Positions 26,007 through 35,468 of a DNA stretch of 64,000 bases are shown in pieces; within the stretch, counting starts at the first letter, position 1; every line of letters starts with the position of its first letter. Source of the DNA: Mycobacterium sp. Root135 (lineage in GTDB: Bacteria; Actinomycetota; Actinomycetes; Mycobacteriales; Mycobacteriaceae); NCBI RefSeq assembly GCF_001426545.1, contig NZ_LMEZ01000007.1, positions 523,097 through 587,096 of the forward strand. Reading direction: 5' to 3'. A program made the translations under genes and the position numbers. The notes under the pieces are model-generated. The model made no database searches and had not been told where the DNA came from. It was given only the letters and a program-made list of their open reading frames with translations.

Positions 26007-26582
26007 CTAGGCCGCGTACGTCACGACCAATGCTCCGGTGCCCGCCTGCACACAATCGAGCAGCCGCAGCGACTGCCGAACGCCAGGGCCGAACAACCGT
26101 CGGCCCTCACCCAGCACGATCGGAGCAACCATCAGCACGTACTCGTCGATCAGCCCGGCCTTCGCCAACGACTGGATCAGCACGCCGCCACCCATGATCA
26201 CCAGATTGGCGTCCGAACGCTGCTTGAGCGCGGCGACCTCTGCGGCGACGTCGCCGTGCAGCAGTTCCGAGTTGGGCCACCGCAGCGTCGTCGCGGCGTT
26301 CCCGGAGACGACGTACTTGCGCGTTGCGTTCAGCGCATCCCGGAACGGCCCACCCTGCGCGTTCCAGGACTCGAGCAGATCCTCGTAGCTCCGTCGCCCC
26401 AACAACCACTCGAAGCGTGCGGACATCCGCTCGCCCATCGTCGCGGTGACCGTTTGGTCGCTGTACGGCACCGCCCAGCCGCCGTGGGTGAACCCGTCAC
26501 GGGTGTCCTCGTCCGGCCGCCCTGGCGCCTGCATCACCCCGTCGAGCGTGACCCAATTCGTCACGACGACCTTGCCTGCCAC
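26007..26582 (-). CDS. Dihydrofolate-reductase/RibD C-terminal-domain family protein
   Basis: 191-residue protein of the DHFR-like RibD_C family: VVVTNWVTLDGVMQAPGRPDED at the N terminus (substrate loop), FEWLLGRRSYEDLLESW, VSGNAATTLRWPN, and LVIMGGGVLIQSLAKAGLIDEYVLMVAP for the NADPH site. These are widespread stand-alone NADPH reductases with unknown substrates. The GTG at 26582 is preferred because GGGAGGAG precedes it; an ATG at 26606 would place that ribosome site inside the coding sequence. It ends four bases from the dnaE2 LexA box. Confidence 0.82.
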   Translation of the reverse strand: MAGKVVVTNWVTLDGVMQAPGRPDEDTRDGFTHGGWAVPYSDQTVTATMGERMSARFEWLLGRRSYEDLLESWNAQGGPFRDALNATRKYVVSGNAATTLRWPNSELLHGDVAAEVAALKQRSDANLVIMGGGVLIQSLAKAGLIDEYVLMVAPIVLGEGRRLFGPGVRQSLRLLDCVQAGTGALVVTYAA

Positions 26583-26667
26583 TTGCCCACCAACTCCTCC
26601 CGACATGACGATGAGTAATCGCCACCCAGCTTGTCTACCCAGCAGGACTAGTGACAAGGAGACCGTG

Positions 26668-27348
26668 ATGACATCCGCTACGCCCCCGGTCGTCGACCAG
26701 GCCACCTGGCACACCGCGCTCGACGAGCTGCGCGCCAGGGAGAAGGCCGCGACCCGCGAACTCGACGCCATCGCCGCGCAGCGCCGCCGGTTGCCGATGG
26801 TCGAGATGCCGGAGTACACGTTGACCGGCGCCGACGGACCCGTTGCGCTGGCCGACGTGTTCGACGGCAGGCGCCAGCTCATCGTCTACAACCACATGTG
26901 GACCGACGGCGCGGAGTGGCAGTGCGGTGGTTGCACCGGCTTCACGTCGCAGTTCACCCGGCTGGAGTTCCTGGCCGCCTACGACGCCCGGTTCGTCATC
27001 GTGACCAACGGTCCCTTCGAGGAGGCCCTGGCCTACAAGGCCAGGGTGGGCAACCAGATGGAGTGGTACTCGTCGTCGGAGAGTTCGTTCGGCGCCGACG
27101 TCGGGGCGGCACCCGGCACTGGCTTCGCCGTCAACGTCTTTCTCCGAGAGGGTGACACCGTCTACCGCACGTGGCACACCGACGGTCGCGGCACCGAGCA
27201 GCTCAGTCTCAGCTTCGCGCTGATCGACCTGTTGCCGTGGGGCCGCCAGGAGCAATGGCAGGATTCACCCGAGGGTTGGCCGCAGTCGCCGACGTACTCC
27301 AAGTGGCTGGACTCCCCCGACATCGCCAAGGTGTACGGCAGCGGCTAA
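26668..27348 (+). CDS. DUF899 thioredoxin-like protein
   Basis: 226-residue DUF899 protein, a thioredoxin-fold family: RREKAATRELDAIAAQRRRLPMVE-type N terminus, FDGRRQLIVYNHMWT, WQCGGCTGFTSQF carrying the CxxC in the thioredoxin position, and the PWGRQEQWQDSPEGWPQSP tail. Function is not established; a peroxiredoxin-like or redox role is likely from the fold. AAGGAG lies 7 nt before the ATG at 26668. Its stop overlaps the convergent NTF2-like gene. Confidence 0.85.
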   Translation: MTSATPPVVDQATWHTALDELRAREKAATRELDAIAAQRRRLPMVEMPEYTLTGADGPVALADVFDGRRQLIVYNHMWTDGAEWQCGGCTGFTSQFTRLEFLAAYDARFVIVTNGPFEEALAYKARVGNQMEWYSSSESSFGADVGAAPGTGFAVNVFLREGDTVYRTWHTDGRGTEQLSLSFALIDLLPWGRQEQWQDSPEGWPQSPTYSKWLDSPDIAKVYGSG

Positions 27349-27809
27349 CGCAACGGAAAGTCTTGTCCCCGCTCGGATTCCGGCCGCGGGCCGAAGAAGC
27401 GCCGGTCGCCCTCGTCGATCGCGACGTCGTTGATGCTTGCTTCCCGGCGGCGCATGAGGCCGTTGTCGTCGAACTCCCAGAGCTCGTTGCCGTAGCTGCG
27501 GTACCACTGGCCGCCGGCGTTGCGGCACTCGTACTGGAAGCGCACCGCGATCCGGTTCCCGGCGAAACTCCACAGACCCTTGCGGAGCGCATAGTCCAGC
27601 TCGCGCTCCCACTTGGCCGTCAGGAAGTCGACGATCGCGGCGCGACCCGTGACGAACTGGTCGCGATTGCGCCACTGCGAATCCTCGGTATAGGCCAGGC
27701 TCACCCGGTGTGGATCGCGGGTGTTCCAGGCGTCCTCGGCCGCCTGAACCTTGACGAGCGCGCTCTCCAGATCGAAGGGCGGGAACGGGGGTTTGGAGTC
27801 GTCGGCCAT
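27345..27809 (-). CDS. Nuclear transport factor 2-like (DUF1348/SnoaL-fold) protein
   Basis: 154-residue NTF2-fold protein: VQAAEDAWNTRDPHRVSLAYTEDSQWRNRDQFVTGR, IAVRFQYECRNAGGQWYRSYGNELWEFDD and a short C-terminal PESERGQDFPLR. DUF1348 proteins are small cone-shaped enzymes or binding proteins without assigned function. ATG at 27809; ATGs at 27818 and 27821 are alternatives. Confidence 0.82.
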   Translation of the reverse strand: MADDSKPPFPPFDLESALVKVQAAEDAWNTRDPHRVSLAYTEDSQWRNRDQFVTGRAAIVDFLTAKWERELDYALRKGLWSFAGNRIAVRFQYECRNAGGQWYRSYGNELWEFDDNGLMRRREASINDVAIDEGDRRFFGPRPESERGQDFPLR

Positions 27810-27914
27810 GCCGACCATCATGGCCCCCGCGCTCGTGATCCTGCTGAGTTTCGTCTCGACGGTGGCGGCCCCCGCCAGGGGTGGGTCGACCTCGCACCGT
27901 GACAGCATGGACGC

Positions 27915-28997
27915 GTGACCGAAAACAAGCAGGGAGTCGCCCTCGTCGTCGGAGCGACCGGCATCGTCGGACAGGCACTCGCCACCCAACTCGTCGCCGC
28001 CGGCTGGCAGACCTACGGGTTGTCGCGCAGCGGGGGAAGCCCGGTGGACGGCATGACGCCCGTCGCCGCCGACCTGCTGGACCCGGCTGCGCTGCAGCAG
28101 GCGCTCGCCGGCGTCGACCCGGAACTGGTCTTCATCACCGCGTGGATGAAGAAGGACACCGAAGCCGAGAACATCGAGGTCAACAGCGCGACGGTCCGCA
28201 ACGTCCTCGCCGCCACCGGGCCGAAGGGTTCGGTCCGCCACGCCGCCCTGATGACGGGCCTGAAGCACTACCTCGGGCCGTTCGACAGCTACGCCACCGG
28301 CGACATGCCCGACACCCCGTTCCACGAATACGAGGAACGCCTGGACAGCCCGAACTTCTACTACGCGCAGGAAGACGAATTATTCGCCGCCGCAGCGCAA
28401 TACGGATTCGGCTGGAGCGTGCACCGCGCGCACAGCATCTTCGGGTACGCCACCGGAAACGCGATGAACATGGCGCTTACGTTGAGCGTGTACGCCGAGA
28501 TCTGCCGAGAGACCAACGCTCCCTTCGTCTTTCCCGGCTCCGAAACACAATGGAACGGCCTGACGGACGTCTCCGACTCCGACCTCGTCGGCGAGCAGAT
28601 GATCTGGGCGGCCACCGATCCGCAGGGCCGCGACGAGGCCTTCAACATCGTCAACGGTGACGTCTTCCGGTGGCGCTGGCTGTGGCCTCAGATCGCCGAG
28701 ATGTTCGGTGTCGAGCCCGTCGGCTTCGAGGACTCGCCACGCCCGCTCGACGACAGAATGGGTGAGGCGGCAAGCATTTGGCGCACCATCGCCGAGCGGC
28801 ACCACCTCGCCGAAGCCGACGTCGACCGGCTGGCGTCGTGGTGGCACACCGACGGTGACCTGGGCCGCAACATCGAGTGCCTGACCGACATGACGAAGAG
28901 CCGCATGGCCGGTTTCCTGGGTTTCCGCTCGACCGTGGACAGCTTCGCCGACAAGGTGGAGCGCTACCGCGCGTCGAACGTCCTGCCGCGGCGCTAA
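27915..28997 (+). CDS. SDR-family oxidoreductase, PRISE (progesterone 5-beta-reductase/iridoid synthase-like) type
   Basis: 360-residue atypical short-chain dehydrogenase. Rossmann motif VVGATGIVGQALATQL, the PRISE block TGLKHYLGPFDSYATG, YAQEDELFAAAAQYGFGWSVHRAH with the catalytic Tyr/Lys region replaced as in PRISE enzymes, and a C-terminal helical substrate domain. Relatives reduce activated C=C bonds of enones with NADPH. The GTG start at 27915 has no clear ribosome site. The native substrate is unknown. Confidence 0.85.
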   Translation: MTENKQGVALVVGATGIVGQALATQLVAAGWQTYGLSRSGGSPVDGMTPVAADLLDPAALQQALAGVDPELVFITAWMKKDTEAENIEVNSATVRNVLAATGPKGSVRHAALMTGLKHYLGPFDSYATGDMPDTPFHEYEERLDSPNFYYAQEDELFAAAAQYGFGWSVHRAHSIFGYATGNAMNMALTLSVYAEICRETNAPFVFPGSETQWNGLTDVSDSDLVGEQMIWAATDPQGRDEAFNIVNGDVFRWRWLWPQIAEMFGVEPVGFEDSPRPLDDRMGEAASIWRTIAERHHLAEADVDRLASWWHTDGDLGRNIECLTDMTKSRMAGFLGFRSTVDSFADKVERYRASNVLPRR

Positions 28998-29004
28998 AGC
29001 CCCG

Positions 29005-29874
29005 TCAGTCCAGGTACTCGGCGGTGCCGTCGTCGAGGACCACGCGCGCGTTCGAGCCGTCGACCCCGGCGGCCTCCGTGCGGAACACCGCATGCCCGGG
29101 TTCGGTGCGCCACACCGACGTCGTCAGCGTCTCGCCGGGGAACACCGGCGAGGTGAACCGTGCGCCGACGGCCGTGATCTTCGTGGCGTCGTTGCCCCCG
29201 AGTTCGGCCACCAGCACCCGACCCGCAACCCCATAGGTGCACAGCCCGTGCAGGATTGGCTTCGGGAAGCCCGCAAGGTTCTGCGCGAACCACGGATCAC
29301 TGTGCAGCGGATTGCGGTCCCCCGACAGCCGATAGATCAGCGGCTGATCCTCGGTCGTGGGTAGCGCGACCTTGGCGTCCGGCTCGCGATCCGGGATCTG
29401 CGGGGCGACGGGGCGCTCGCCGGGCTGACCGCCGAAACCGCCCTCGCCGCGGATGACGGCCGTCGAGACCGTCTCCGCCACGACCTTGCCCGTCTCCGGG
29501 TCGGTGCCGGTGCCCTTGAGCACCAGGATGGCGTTCTTGCCCTCGCCCTTGTCCTGAACGTCGACGACCTCGGAGGTCACGTTGAGCTTGCCCGACGTCG
29601 GCAACGGCGCATACAGGCGAATCTGCTGTGAACCGTGCAGCAGCATGGCCCAGTTGAACGACCCCACCTCCGCGGCCGCGGCCCACGCCGGGCACGCGAT
29701 GACGGCGTAGGTCGGCAGCACCTGCTGCTGGATGTCATGGCTGTTCTCGGTGGTGAACGCCAGATCCTTGGCGCCTGCGCCGACCCCGAGTGCGTAGAGC
29801 AGCGTGTCGCGCTCGGTCCACTCGAACGGTTGCGGCGCGGACGTGGCGCCGATGGCGTCGGGGTTGATCGGCAT
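29005..29874 (-). CDS. MaoC-type (3R)-hydroxyacyl-CoA dehydratase (HtdY-like)
   Basis: 289-residue double-hotdog dehydratase/hydratase 2. The C-terminal hotdog has the catalytic motif LSGDRNPLHSDPWFA and FPKPILHGLCTYG; the N-terminal half (DTLLYALGVGAGAKDLAFTT) is the substrate-binding hotdog. It resembles mycobacterial HtdY (Rv3389c), which hydrates trans-2-enoyl-CoA. The ATG at 29874 has AAGGGAG 7-8 nt upstream. It is divergent from the adjacent reductase, the same order as Rv3389c-Rv3391. Confidence 0.9.
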   Translation of the reverse strand: MPINPDAIGATSAPQPFEWTERDTLLYALGVGAGAKDLAFTTENSHDIQQQVLPTYAVIACPAWAAAAEVGSFNWAMLLHGSQQIRLYAPLPTSGKLNVTSEVVDVQDKGEGKNAILVLKGTGTDPETGKVVAETVSTAVIRGEGGFGGQPGERPVAPQIPDREPDAKVALPTTEDQPLIYRLSGDRNPLHSDPWFAQNLAGFPKPILHGLCTYGVAGRVLVAELGGNDATKITAVGARFTSPVFPGETLTTSVWRTEPGHAVFRTEAAGVDGSNARVVLDDGTAEYLD

Positions 29875-29973
29875 GCTCTGCTCCCTTGAAGGCGGTGGCG
29901 GCTCAGTCGGACGATATCGCGACGGCCCCGCGCCGCCCACCGAGGGTTGACCTTTGCCGTAGCAGGGGTGACC

Positions 29974-31995
29974 ATGACTCGCATGCGCTATGTCGTTACC
30001 GGCGGTACCGGGTTCATTGGCCGCCGCCTCGTATCCGCGATTCTCGCCAGGAACGACGACGGCGAGGTCTGGGTTCTGGTCCGCCGGGAGTCGCTGTCGC
30101 GTTTCGAGAAGCTCGCTACCGAGTGGGGTGACCGCGCGAAACCCCTGGTCGGGGATCTCACGTCGCCCAACCTGGGACTCAGCGAGGCAGCCGTCGCCGA
30201 ACTCGGAACCGTCGACCACGTGGTGCACTGCGGCGCCGTCTACGACGTGACCGCCGACGACGAGGCCCAACGCGCCGCCAACGTCGACGGGACGAAGGCG
30301 GTGATCGAGTTGGCGTTGCGGGTGGACGCCACCCTGCACCACGTATCGTCGATCGCGGTGGCCGGCACCTACCGCGGCGAGTACACCGAAGACGATTTCG
30401 ACGTCGCGCAGGACTTGCCGACGCCGTACCACCAGACGAAGTTCGAAGCCGAGATGCTGGTGCGCGCCGCCCCCGGTTTGCGCTACCGGGTCTACCGGCC
30501 CGCAGTCGTCGTCGGCGACTCCCGCACCGGCGAGATGGACAAGGTCGACGGTCCGTACTACTTCTTCGGGCTGCTCGCGAAGCTGGCCGTGCTGCCGAAG
30601 TACACACCAATCGTGCTGCCCGACACGGGCCGCACCAACGTCGTCCCCGTGGACTACGTCGTCGACGCGGTCGCCGAGATCATGCACGCGCCCGGCCGCG
30701 ACGGTCAGACGTTCCACCTGACGGCACCGAAGTCGATTGGGCTCACACACATCTACCGCGGCGTGGCCAAGGAAGCCCACCTGCCGGACCTTCGCGGCTC
30801 GCTGCCAGGATCGCTGGCAACGCCGTTCCTCACCGCCACCGGACGGGCCAAGATCCTGCGCAACATGGCGGCCACCCAGCTGGGCATCCCGGCGGAAGTC
30901 CTCGACGTCGTCGACCTCGCTCCGACCTTCACCTCCGACAACGCCGCAGAGGCGTTGCGGGGCAGCGGAATACGGGTGCCCGAGTTCGCCTCCTACGCCC
31001 CACTGCTGTGGCGGTACTGGGCCGAACACCTGGACCCAGACCGCGCCCGCCGAGACGATCCCGCTGGTGCGCTGGTCGGTCGCCACGTCGTCATCACGGG
31101 AGCGTCCAGCGGCATTGGCCGAGCATCAGCCATCGCCGTGGCCGAACGCGGGGCGCGGGTGTTCGCCTTGGCGCGCAACGCCGAAGCGCTCGACGACCTG
31201 GTCGCCGAAATCCGCGAATCCGGCGGCGAGGCACACGCATTCACGTGTGACGTCACCGATTCGGCGTCGGTGGACCACACCGTGAAGGACATCCTCGGCC
31301 AGTTCGGTCACGTCGACTACCTGGTGAACAACGCGGGCCGTTCCATCCGGCGGTCGGTGTCGGCCTCCACCGATCGGCTGCACGACTACGAACGCGTGAT
31401 GGCGGTGAACTACTTCGGCTCGGTGCGGATGGTGCTGGCACTGCTGCCGCATTGGCGTGAACGACGGTTCGGGCACGTGGTGAACGTCTCGAGCGCGGGC
31501 GTGCAGGCCAACAGCCCGAAGTACAGCGCGTACGTCCCGAGCAAGGCCGCGCTCGACGCCTTCGCCGAAGTGGTTGGCACCGAGACACTTTCCGACCACA
31601 TCACCTTCACCAACATCCACATGCCGTTGGTCAAGACACCGATGATCGCCCCCTCGAGCAAGCTCAACCCGGTGCCCGCCATCACCGCGGACCACGCGGC
31701 CGCGATGGTGGTCCGCGGCCTGGTGGACAAACCCGCCAGGATCGACACCCCGCTCGGCACGCTGTCCGACATCGGCCATTACTTCGCCCCGGGCCTGTCC
31801 CGCCGGATCATGCACCAGTTGTATCTCGGCTATCCCGATTCGCCGGCCGCCCGAGGCGTCACGGCGCCGGCGGAGCACCAGCCGACGCGACGGCCGAGAC
31901 GGCCCGTCCGCGTGCTCGGCCCGGGCCTGATGAACTTCCGAACGCCGGGACCCGTCAAGCGGGCGGTCCGACTGGTACCTGGTGTGCACTGGTGA
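29974..31995 (+). CDS. Two-domain SDR: N-terminal extended SDR fused to C-terminal fatty acyl-CoA reductase-like SDR (Rv3391/AcrA1-like)
   Basis: 673 residues with two dehydrogenase domains. Domain 1 (about 1-350) is an extended SDR with YVVTGGTGFIGRRLV and the YHQTKFEAE active-site block. Domain 2 (about 360-640) is a classical SDR with ITGASSGIGRASA, NNAG, and the YSAYVPSKAALDAF Tyr/Lys pair, like mycobacterial acyl-CoA/mycolate reductases. The C terminus is basic. Fatty acyl-CoA reduction to aldehyde or alcohol is the probable role of domain 2. ATG at 29974 with an AGGGG site; an ATG three codons later is an alternative. Confidence 0.88.
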   Translation: MTRMRYVVTGGTGFIGRRLVSAILARNDDGEVWVLVRRESLSRFEKLATEWGDRAKPLVGDLTSPNLGLSEAAVAELGTVDHVVHCGAVYDVTADDEAQRAANVDGTKAVIELALRVDATLHHVSSIAVAGTYRGEYTEDDFDVAQDLPTPYHQTKFEAEMLVRAAPGLRYRVYRPAVVVGDSRTGEMDKVDGPYYFFGLLAKLAVLPKYTPIVLPDTGRTNVVPVDYVVDAVAEIMHAPGRDGQTFHLTAPKSIGLTHIYRGVAKEAHLPDLRGSLPGSLATPFLTATGRAKILRNMAATQLGIPAEVLDVVDLAPTFTSDNAAEALRGSGIRVPEFASYAPLLWRYWAEHLDPDRARRDDPAGALVGRHVVITGASSGIGRASAIAVAERGARVFALARNAEALDDLVAEIRESGGEAHAFTCDVTDSASVDHTVKDILGQFGHVDYLVNNAGRSIRRSVSASTDRLHDYERVMAVNYFGSVRMVLALLPHWRERRFGHVVNVSSAGVQANSPKYSAYVPSKAALDAFAEVVGTETLSDHITFTNIHMPLVKTPMIAPSSKLNPVPAITADHAAAMVVRGLVDKPARIDTPLGTLSDIGHYFAPGLSRRIMHQLYLGYPDSPAARGVTAPAEHQPTRRPRRPVRVLGPGLMNFRTPGPVKRAVRLVPGVHW

Positions 31996-32006
31996 CGACC
32001 CCGCCC

Positions 32007-32012
32007 TAGTGT
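32007..32012 (+). promoter_or_regulatory. -10 element of a leaderless nucleoside-hydrolase gene
   Basis: TAGTGT lies 7 nt before the GTG at 32020 and no Shine-Dalgarno site is present. The same motif and spacing precede the DUF5319 gene at 51935. Confidence 0.5.
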
Positions 32013-32019
32013 TGACGGT

Positions 32020-33093
32020 GTGACAGAAGTCGTGAGGACGGACGCGGACGCGACGACGCGATTGCCCGTCTTCGCCGACGTGGACACGGGCGTGGACGAC
32101 GCCATGGCGTTGGCCTACTTGCTTGGCAGCGCCGACGCCGAAATCGTCGGCATCGCCTCGACCGCAGGCAACGTGCCCGTCGACCAGGTCTGCGTCAACA
32201 ACCTGGGGCTTCTCGCACTCTGCGGTGCCGGTGACATCCCGGTGTCCAAGGGTGCCGACCGCCCGCTGGCGACGCCCTTGCGCACCGCCGAGGACACCCA
32301 TGGCCCGGAGGGTCTCGGCTACGCGCAACTGCCCGCCTGCGACGGTCGACTGACCGACTACGACGCGGCCACCGCCTGGGTGCGGGCGGCCCGCGAATAC
32401 CCGGGAGAGCTCATCGGGCTGGTCACCGGACCGTTGACCAATCTGGCGCTGGCCATGCGCATCGAACCGAACCTGCCCAGGTTGTTGCGCCGGCTCGTCA
32501 TCATGGGCGGCGCATTCGACTACCGAGGCAACACCACGCCGGTGGCCGAATGGAACATCAGCGTCGACCCCGAATCGGGCTCGGAGGTCTTCACCGTATG
32601 GGGCGCGGCGTGGGGCTTGGACAAGCCGACACACCTGCCAATCGTGTTGGGGCTCAACCTGACCGAACACGCCGCCATGACACCTGCGATCCTCAGCCGG
32701 CTGGCGGCGGCCGCCGGGTCCGCCACCAGCCCGATGAGCGTGCTCGACGACCGAGGCACCCGATCGGCGGCCTCCAATCCGCTGATTCGCGTTCTCGAGG
32801 ACGCGATGCGCTTCTACTTCGAGTTCCACTTCGACCAGGGCGAGGGCTACCTGGCCCACCTGCACGATCCGCTCGCCGCCGCGGTGGCACTGGACCCCGA
32901 CCTCGTCACATACCGGCAGGCGACCGTCGACGTCGAACTGACGGGCACCCTGACCCGCGGGATGACGGTGGCCGACTGGCGTGGGCACTGGGGCCGATAC
33001 CCCAACGCGCACATCGGCGTTCACGTCGACCCGGAGGCCTTCTTCGACCGGTTCATCGCCCGGGTGGGGCCCTTCGCCGCCACGGTGGGCTGA
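32020..33093 (+). CDS. iunH: Inosine-uridine preferring nucleoside hydrolase family protein
   Basis: 357-residue Ca-dependent nucleoside N-ribohydrolase. The N-terminal metal site DVDTGVDDAMAL fits the family's DxDxGxDD motif, with LVTGPLTNLALA and VIMGGAFDYRGNTTPVAEWNISVDP (metal/ribose loop) and a C-terminal LHDPLAAAVAL His-Asp. It splits nucleosides to base and ribose in salvage. GTG start at 32020, probably leaderless. It follows the two-domain SDR by 24 nt and precedes imuB convergently (Rv3393 synteny). Confidence 0.9.
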   Translation: MTEVVRTDADATTRLPVFADVDTGVDDAMALAYLLGSADAEIVGIASTAGNVPVDQVCVNNLGLLALCGAGDIPVSKGADRPLATPLRTAEDTHGPEGLGYAQLPACDGRLTDYDAATAWVRAAREYPGELIGLVTGPLTNLALAMRIEPNLPRLLRRLVIMGGAFDYRGNTTPVAEWNISVDPESGSEVFTVWGAAWGLDKPTHLPIVLGLNLTEHAAMTPAILSRLAAAAGSATSPMSVLDDRGTRSAASNPLIRVLEDAMRFYFEFHFDQGEGYLAHLHDPLAAAVALDPDLVTYRQATVDVELTGTLTRGMTVADWRGHWGRYPNAHIGVHVDPEAFFDRFIARVGPFAATVG

Positions 33094-33110
33094 CGATTGC
33101 GTACCTCCCG

Positions 33111-34706
33111 CTATTCATAGACCCCCTCCAGGAACCACTGCCGCTGCCGGTAGCACAGCAGCATGGCCCGGTCGACGACGTCTCCTCGACCGCCCGGCTC
33201 CTCGATCAGCACCTGCACTCGTGCCGTGCGCCCGGCCTTTCCCGACTCCTGCGGGTCCCACCACCTTTCGTCGACCGGCCATGGACCTGCCCACCATCGC
33301 AACCGCCCCGACCTGCCGTCCCCGGTCAGCCGCACCGGGTCCGCCGAGAACGCACCCCGCCCCGTCACCCGCACCGGGTTGCCCTCTGCGTCGAGGAGTT
33401 CGACCGGATCGTCGAGCAGCACGGCAGGCGACGGTTCCGGGAGCTGACCCGGCCAGGGCTGGCCGGGGTCGGCCCGAGGGACGGGTTCGTCGCCCAACGG
33501 CGTGAAGGTGATGCGCTCGGCGGGCCCACGACCACCGCTGAGCACCGGCACCTGCACCGACTCCGGCCCGAGCAGCCCTTGAACGCGCACCAGCGCCCGG
33601 CGTGCCCGCAACCGGTCGTCGTCACCGGAGGAACCCCACAGCGGCAGCTGCAACGCCGAAGCCGACACCACTTCCACCGGCCGAAGCCGCAGGGTGACGA
33701 TCGGACCGCCGAGCCCTGCGGGGCGGCCCTCGCGGCGGCGGTTCAACCAGCCGTCGAGCTGCCAGCGCACCCGGTCGGCCGTGGCGTCCTCGGTCAGCGG
33801 TTCGGCACACCGCCAGACACGGTGCATCTCCTCACCGTTGGCGGTGGTCGCATGGATCGCCAACCGCGTACAGCCGACGCCCGCCGCCTCCAGGCTGCGA
33901 TGCAGTTCGCCTGCCAGCGACCGGCCGGCGAACGCGGCGGCGTCGACCCGGTCCACGGGGGGATCGCAGTCCATGACCGCGTCGAGCTCCGGTGGTGTGT
34001 CGCGACCCGACGGTCCGCGCGCCGACTCCCCTCTGGCGAACCGGTGAGCGGAGATCGCATCGGCCCCAAACCGGGATGCCACGTCGGTGCGCGACAGGTC
34101 GGCGAACTGCCCGATGCTTCGAATCCCCATGCGCCACAACAGGTCGGCCAAATCGTCCCGGCCGGGTGCCGACAGACTCGGTTCGGTGGCCAGCTGCCGG
34201 ATCGACAGGGCGGCCAGAAAGGCCGCGTCGCCGCCGGGTTCGACGATGTACCCGGCGCGAGCGGCGAACACCGCGGTGGCCAACTGGTCGGCGATGCCGA
34301 CCTGACACTCCGCGCCCGCCGCGGCGACCGCGTCCACCAACCGCTCCGATGCCGCCTGCTCCGACCCGAAGTAGCGGGCCGCGCCCCGCACGGACAACAC
34401 CAGCAGGCCCGGCCGCAACACCTCCGCGCGTGGCACGACCTCGTCGACGGCCGCCGTCACGCCTTCGAAGTGCCTGGCGTCACGGCCGGGATCGGCGGTG
34501 GCCACGTGAACACTTGGGCAGCGAGACTGAGCCTCCCTACGACGCAGACCTCTGCGCACCCCGGCCGCACGAGCCGACGCCGAACATGCCACCACGCGAT
34601 TGGCCAGTGTGACCACGACGGGATCGGTCGCCGGTAGACCCGCCGCGGCGGCCGCCGCCACCGCGGGCCAGTCCATGCACCAGATGGCCAGCACTCGGCC
34701 TGGCAC
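33111..34706 (-). CDS. imuB: ImuB, catalytically inactive Y-family polymerase homologue of the mutasome
   Basis: 531-residue Y-family homologue. The N terminus (LAIWCMDWPAVAAAAA) lacks the second catalytic carboxylate of active DinB polymerases. A beta-clamp-binding motif QLPLWG is at residues 353-358, and a C-terminal domain follows that recruits ImuA' and DnaE2 in mycobacteria. The GTG at 34706 is one base after the imuA' stop. Co-expressed under the imuA' LexA box. Confidence 0.92.
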   Translation of the reverse strand: MPGRVLAIWCMDWPAVAAAAAAGLPATDPVVVTLANRVVACSASARAAGVRRGLRRREAQSRCPSVHVATADPGRDARHFEGVTAAVDEVVPRAEVLRPGLLVLSVRGAARYFGSEQAASERLVDAVAAAGAECQVGIADQLATAVFAARAGYIVEPGGDAAFLAALSIRQLATEPSLSAPGRDDLADLLWRMGIRSIGQFADLSRTDVASRFGADAISAHRFARGESARGPSGRDTPPELDAVMDCDPPVDRVDAAAFAGRSLAGELHRSLEAAGVGCTRLAIHATTANGEEMHRVWRCAEPLTEDATADRVRWQLDGWLNRRREGRPAGLGGPIVTLRLRPVEVVSASALQLPLWGSSGDDDRLRARRALVRVQGLLGPESVQVPVLSGGRGPAERITFTPLGDEPVPRADPGQPWPGQLPEPSPAVLLDDPVELLDAEGNPVRVTGRGAFSADPVRLTGDGRSGRLRWWAGPWPVDERWWDPQESGKAGRTARVQVLIEEPGGRGDVVDRAMLLCYRQRQWFLEGVYE

Positions 34707-34707
34707 G

Positions 34708-35415
34708 TCATCCGCCCACTACTCGAGCGAGACCGACGGAGCGGCCGGAGGCCCTGGTGGCCAGTCGCACCCGGCTTATCCGTCCGCATCCGGGGGTGGG
34801 GGCCCCGGCGCCGGCGCCCGTCACCTCGAAGCCACACACCTTCGACTCCAGTCGCGCCGAGGCACCGTGCCAGTCGCCGTCGACGACCAGCAGCGTGCAG
34901 CCCTTCTGCCGCGCCCTGGCCGTCACCGCACGCGCCCTCGTCGGCGCGACCGACCGTCCGCCAAGGCCGAGCACCACCAGATCCAGCCCGTCCATCAACA
35001 CCGCGGCCACTTCCACCGGATCGGCGCCGGGATCGGGGATCACCGCGAGCCTGCTCAGATCGGCACCCATCTCGACGGCAGCAAGCAGACCCACCCCGGG
35101 CTGACCCACGATCGCCGCGTGCCCACCCGCCGCCGTCACCGCAGCCACCAGTCTGAGTGGCAACGACCGGGCTCCCGACAACACCGCCACCGAACCACGC
35201 GGCAACGAGTCCGGCAGCAGTTCGGACAACGATTCCGGTACCGGTAGCAAATTTTCTGCAGCCGGAATCGCGGTGCGCGACGGCATGGATCCGCGGTGCG
35301 TCGGACCCGCCGAGGTCGACGATCTTCCGGACACCTCGGCCATCTTGCGTCGAAGGTGTTCCACCTGCTCAGCGCGGCTTTTCCCGGCCTGAGTCACATC
35401 CATCACGACTGCCAC
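34708..35415 (-). CDS. imuA': ImuA' mutasome protein
   Basis: 235-residue RecA-like protein lacking a complete Walker A. Visible: LSELLPDSLPRGSVAVLSGARSLPLRLVAA near residues 62-92, and VEVAAVLMDGLDLVVLGLGG. In mycobacteria ImuA' bridges ImuB and DnaE2 and RecA during SOS mutagenesis. GTG start at 35415 with AAGG 7 nt upstream; ATG at 35403 is an alternative. A LexA-like box is 38 nt upstream. Confidence 0.9.
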   Translation of the reverse strand: MAVVMDVTQAGKSRAEQVEHLRRKMAEVSGRSSTSAGPTHRGSMPSRTAIPAAENLLPVPESLSELLPDSLPRGSVAVLSGARSLPLRLVAAVTAAGGHAAIVGQPGVGLLAAVEMGADLSRLAVIPDPGADPVEVAAVLMDGLDLVVLGLGGRSVAPTRARAVTARARQKGCTLLVVDGDWHGASARLESKVCGFEVTGAGAGAPTPGCGRISRVRLATRASGRSVGLARVVGG

Positions 35416-35452
35416 GAGAGCACCTTGCGCACCATCCGACTCGATCCCTCAT

Positions 35453-35468
35453 TCGAAAATATGTTCGA
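35453..35468 (-). promoter_or_regulatory. LexA (SOS) box upstream of imuA'-imuB
   Basis: TCGAAA-ATAT-GTTCGA differs from the consensus TCGAAC-N4-GTTCGA at a single base. It is 38 nt upstream of the imuA' GTG, consistent with LexA control of the imuA'-imuB pair. Confidence 0.82.
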
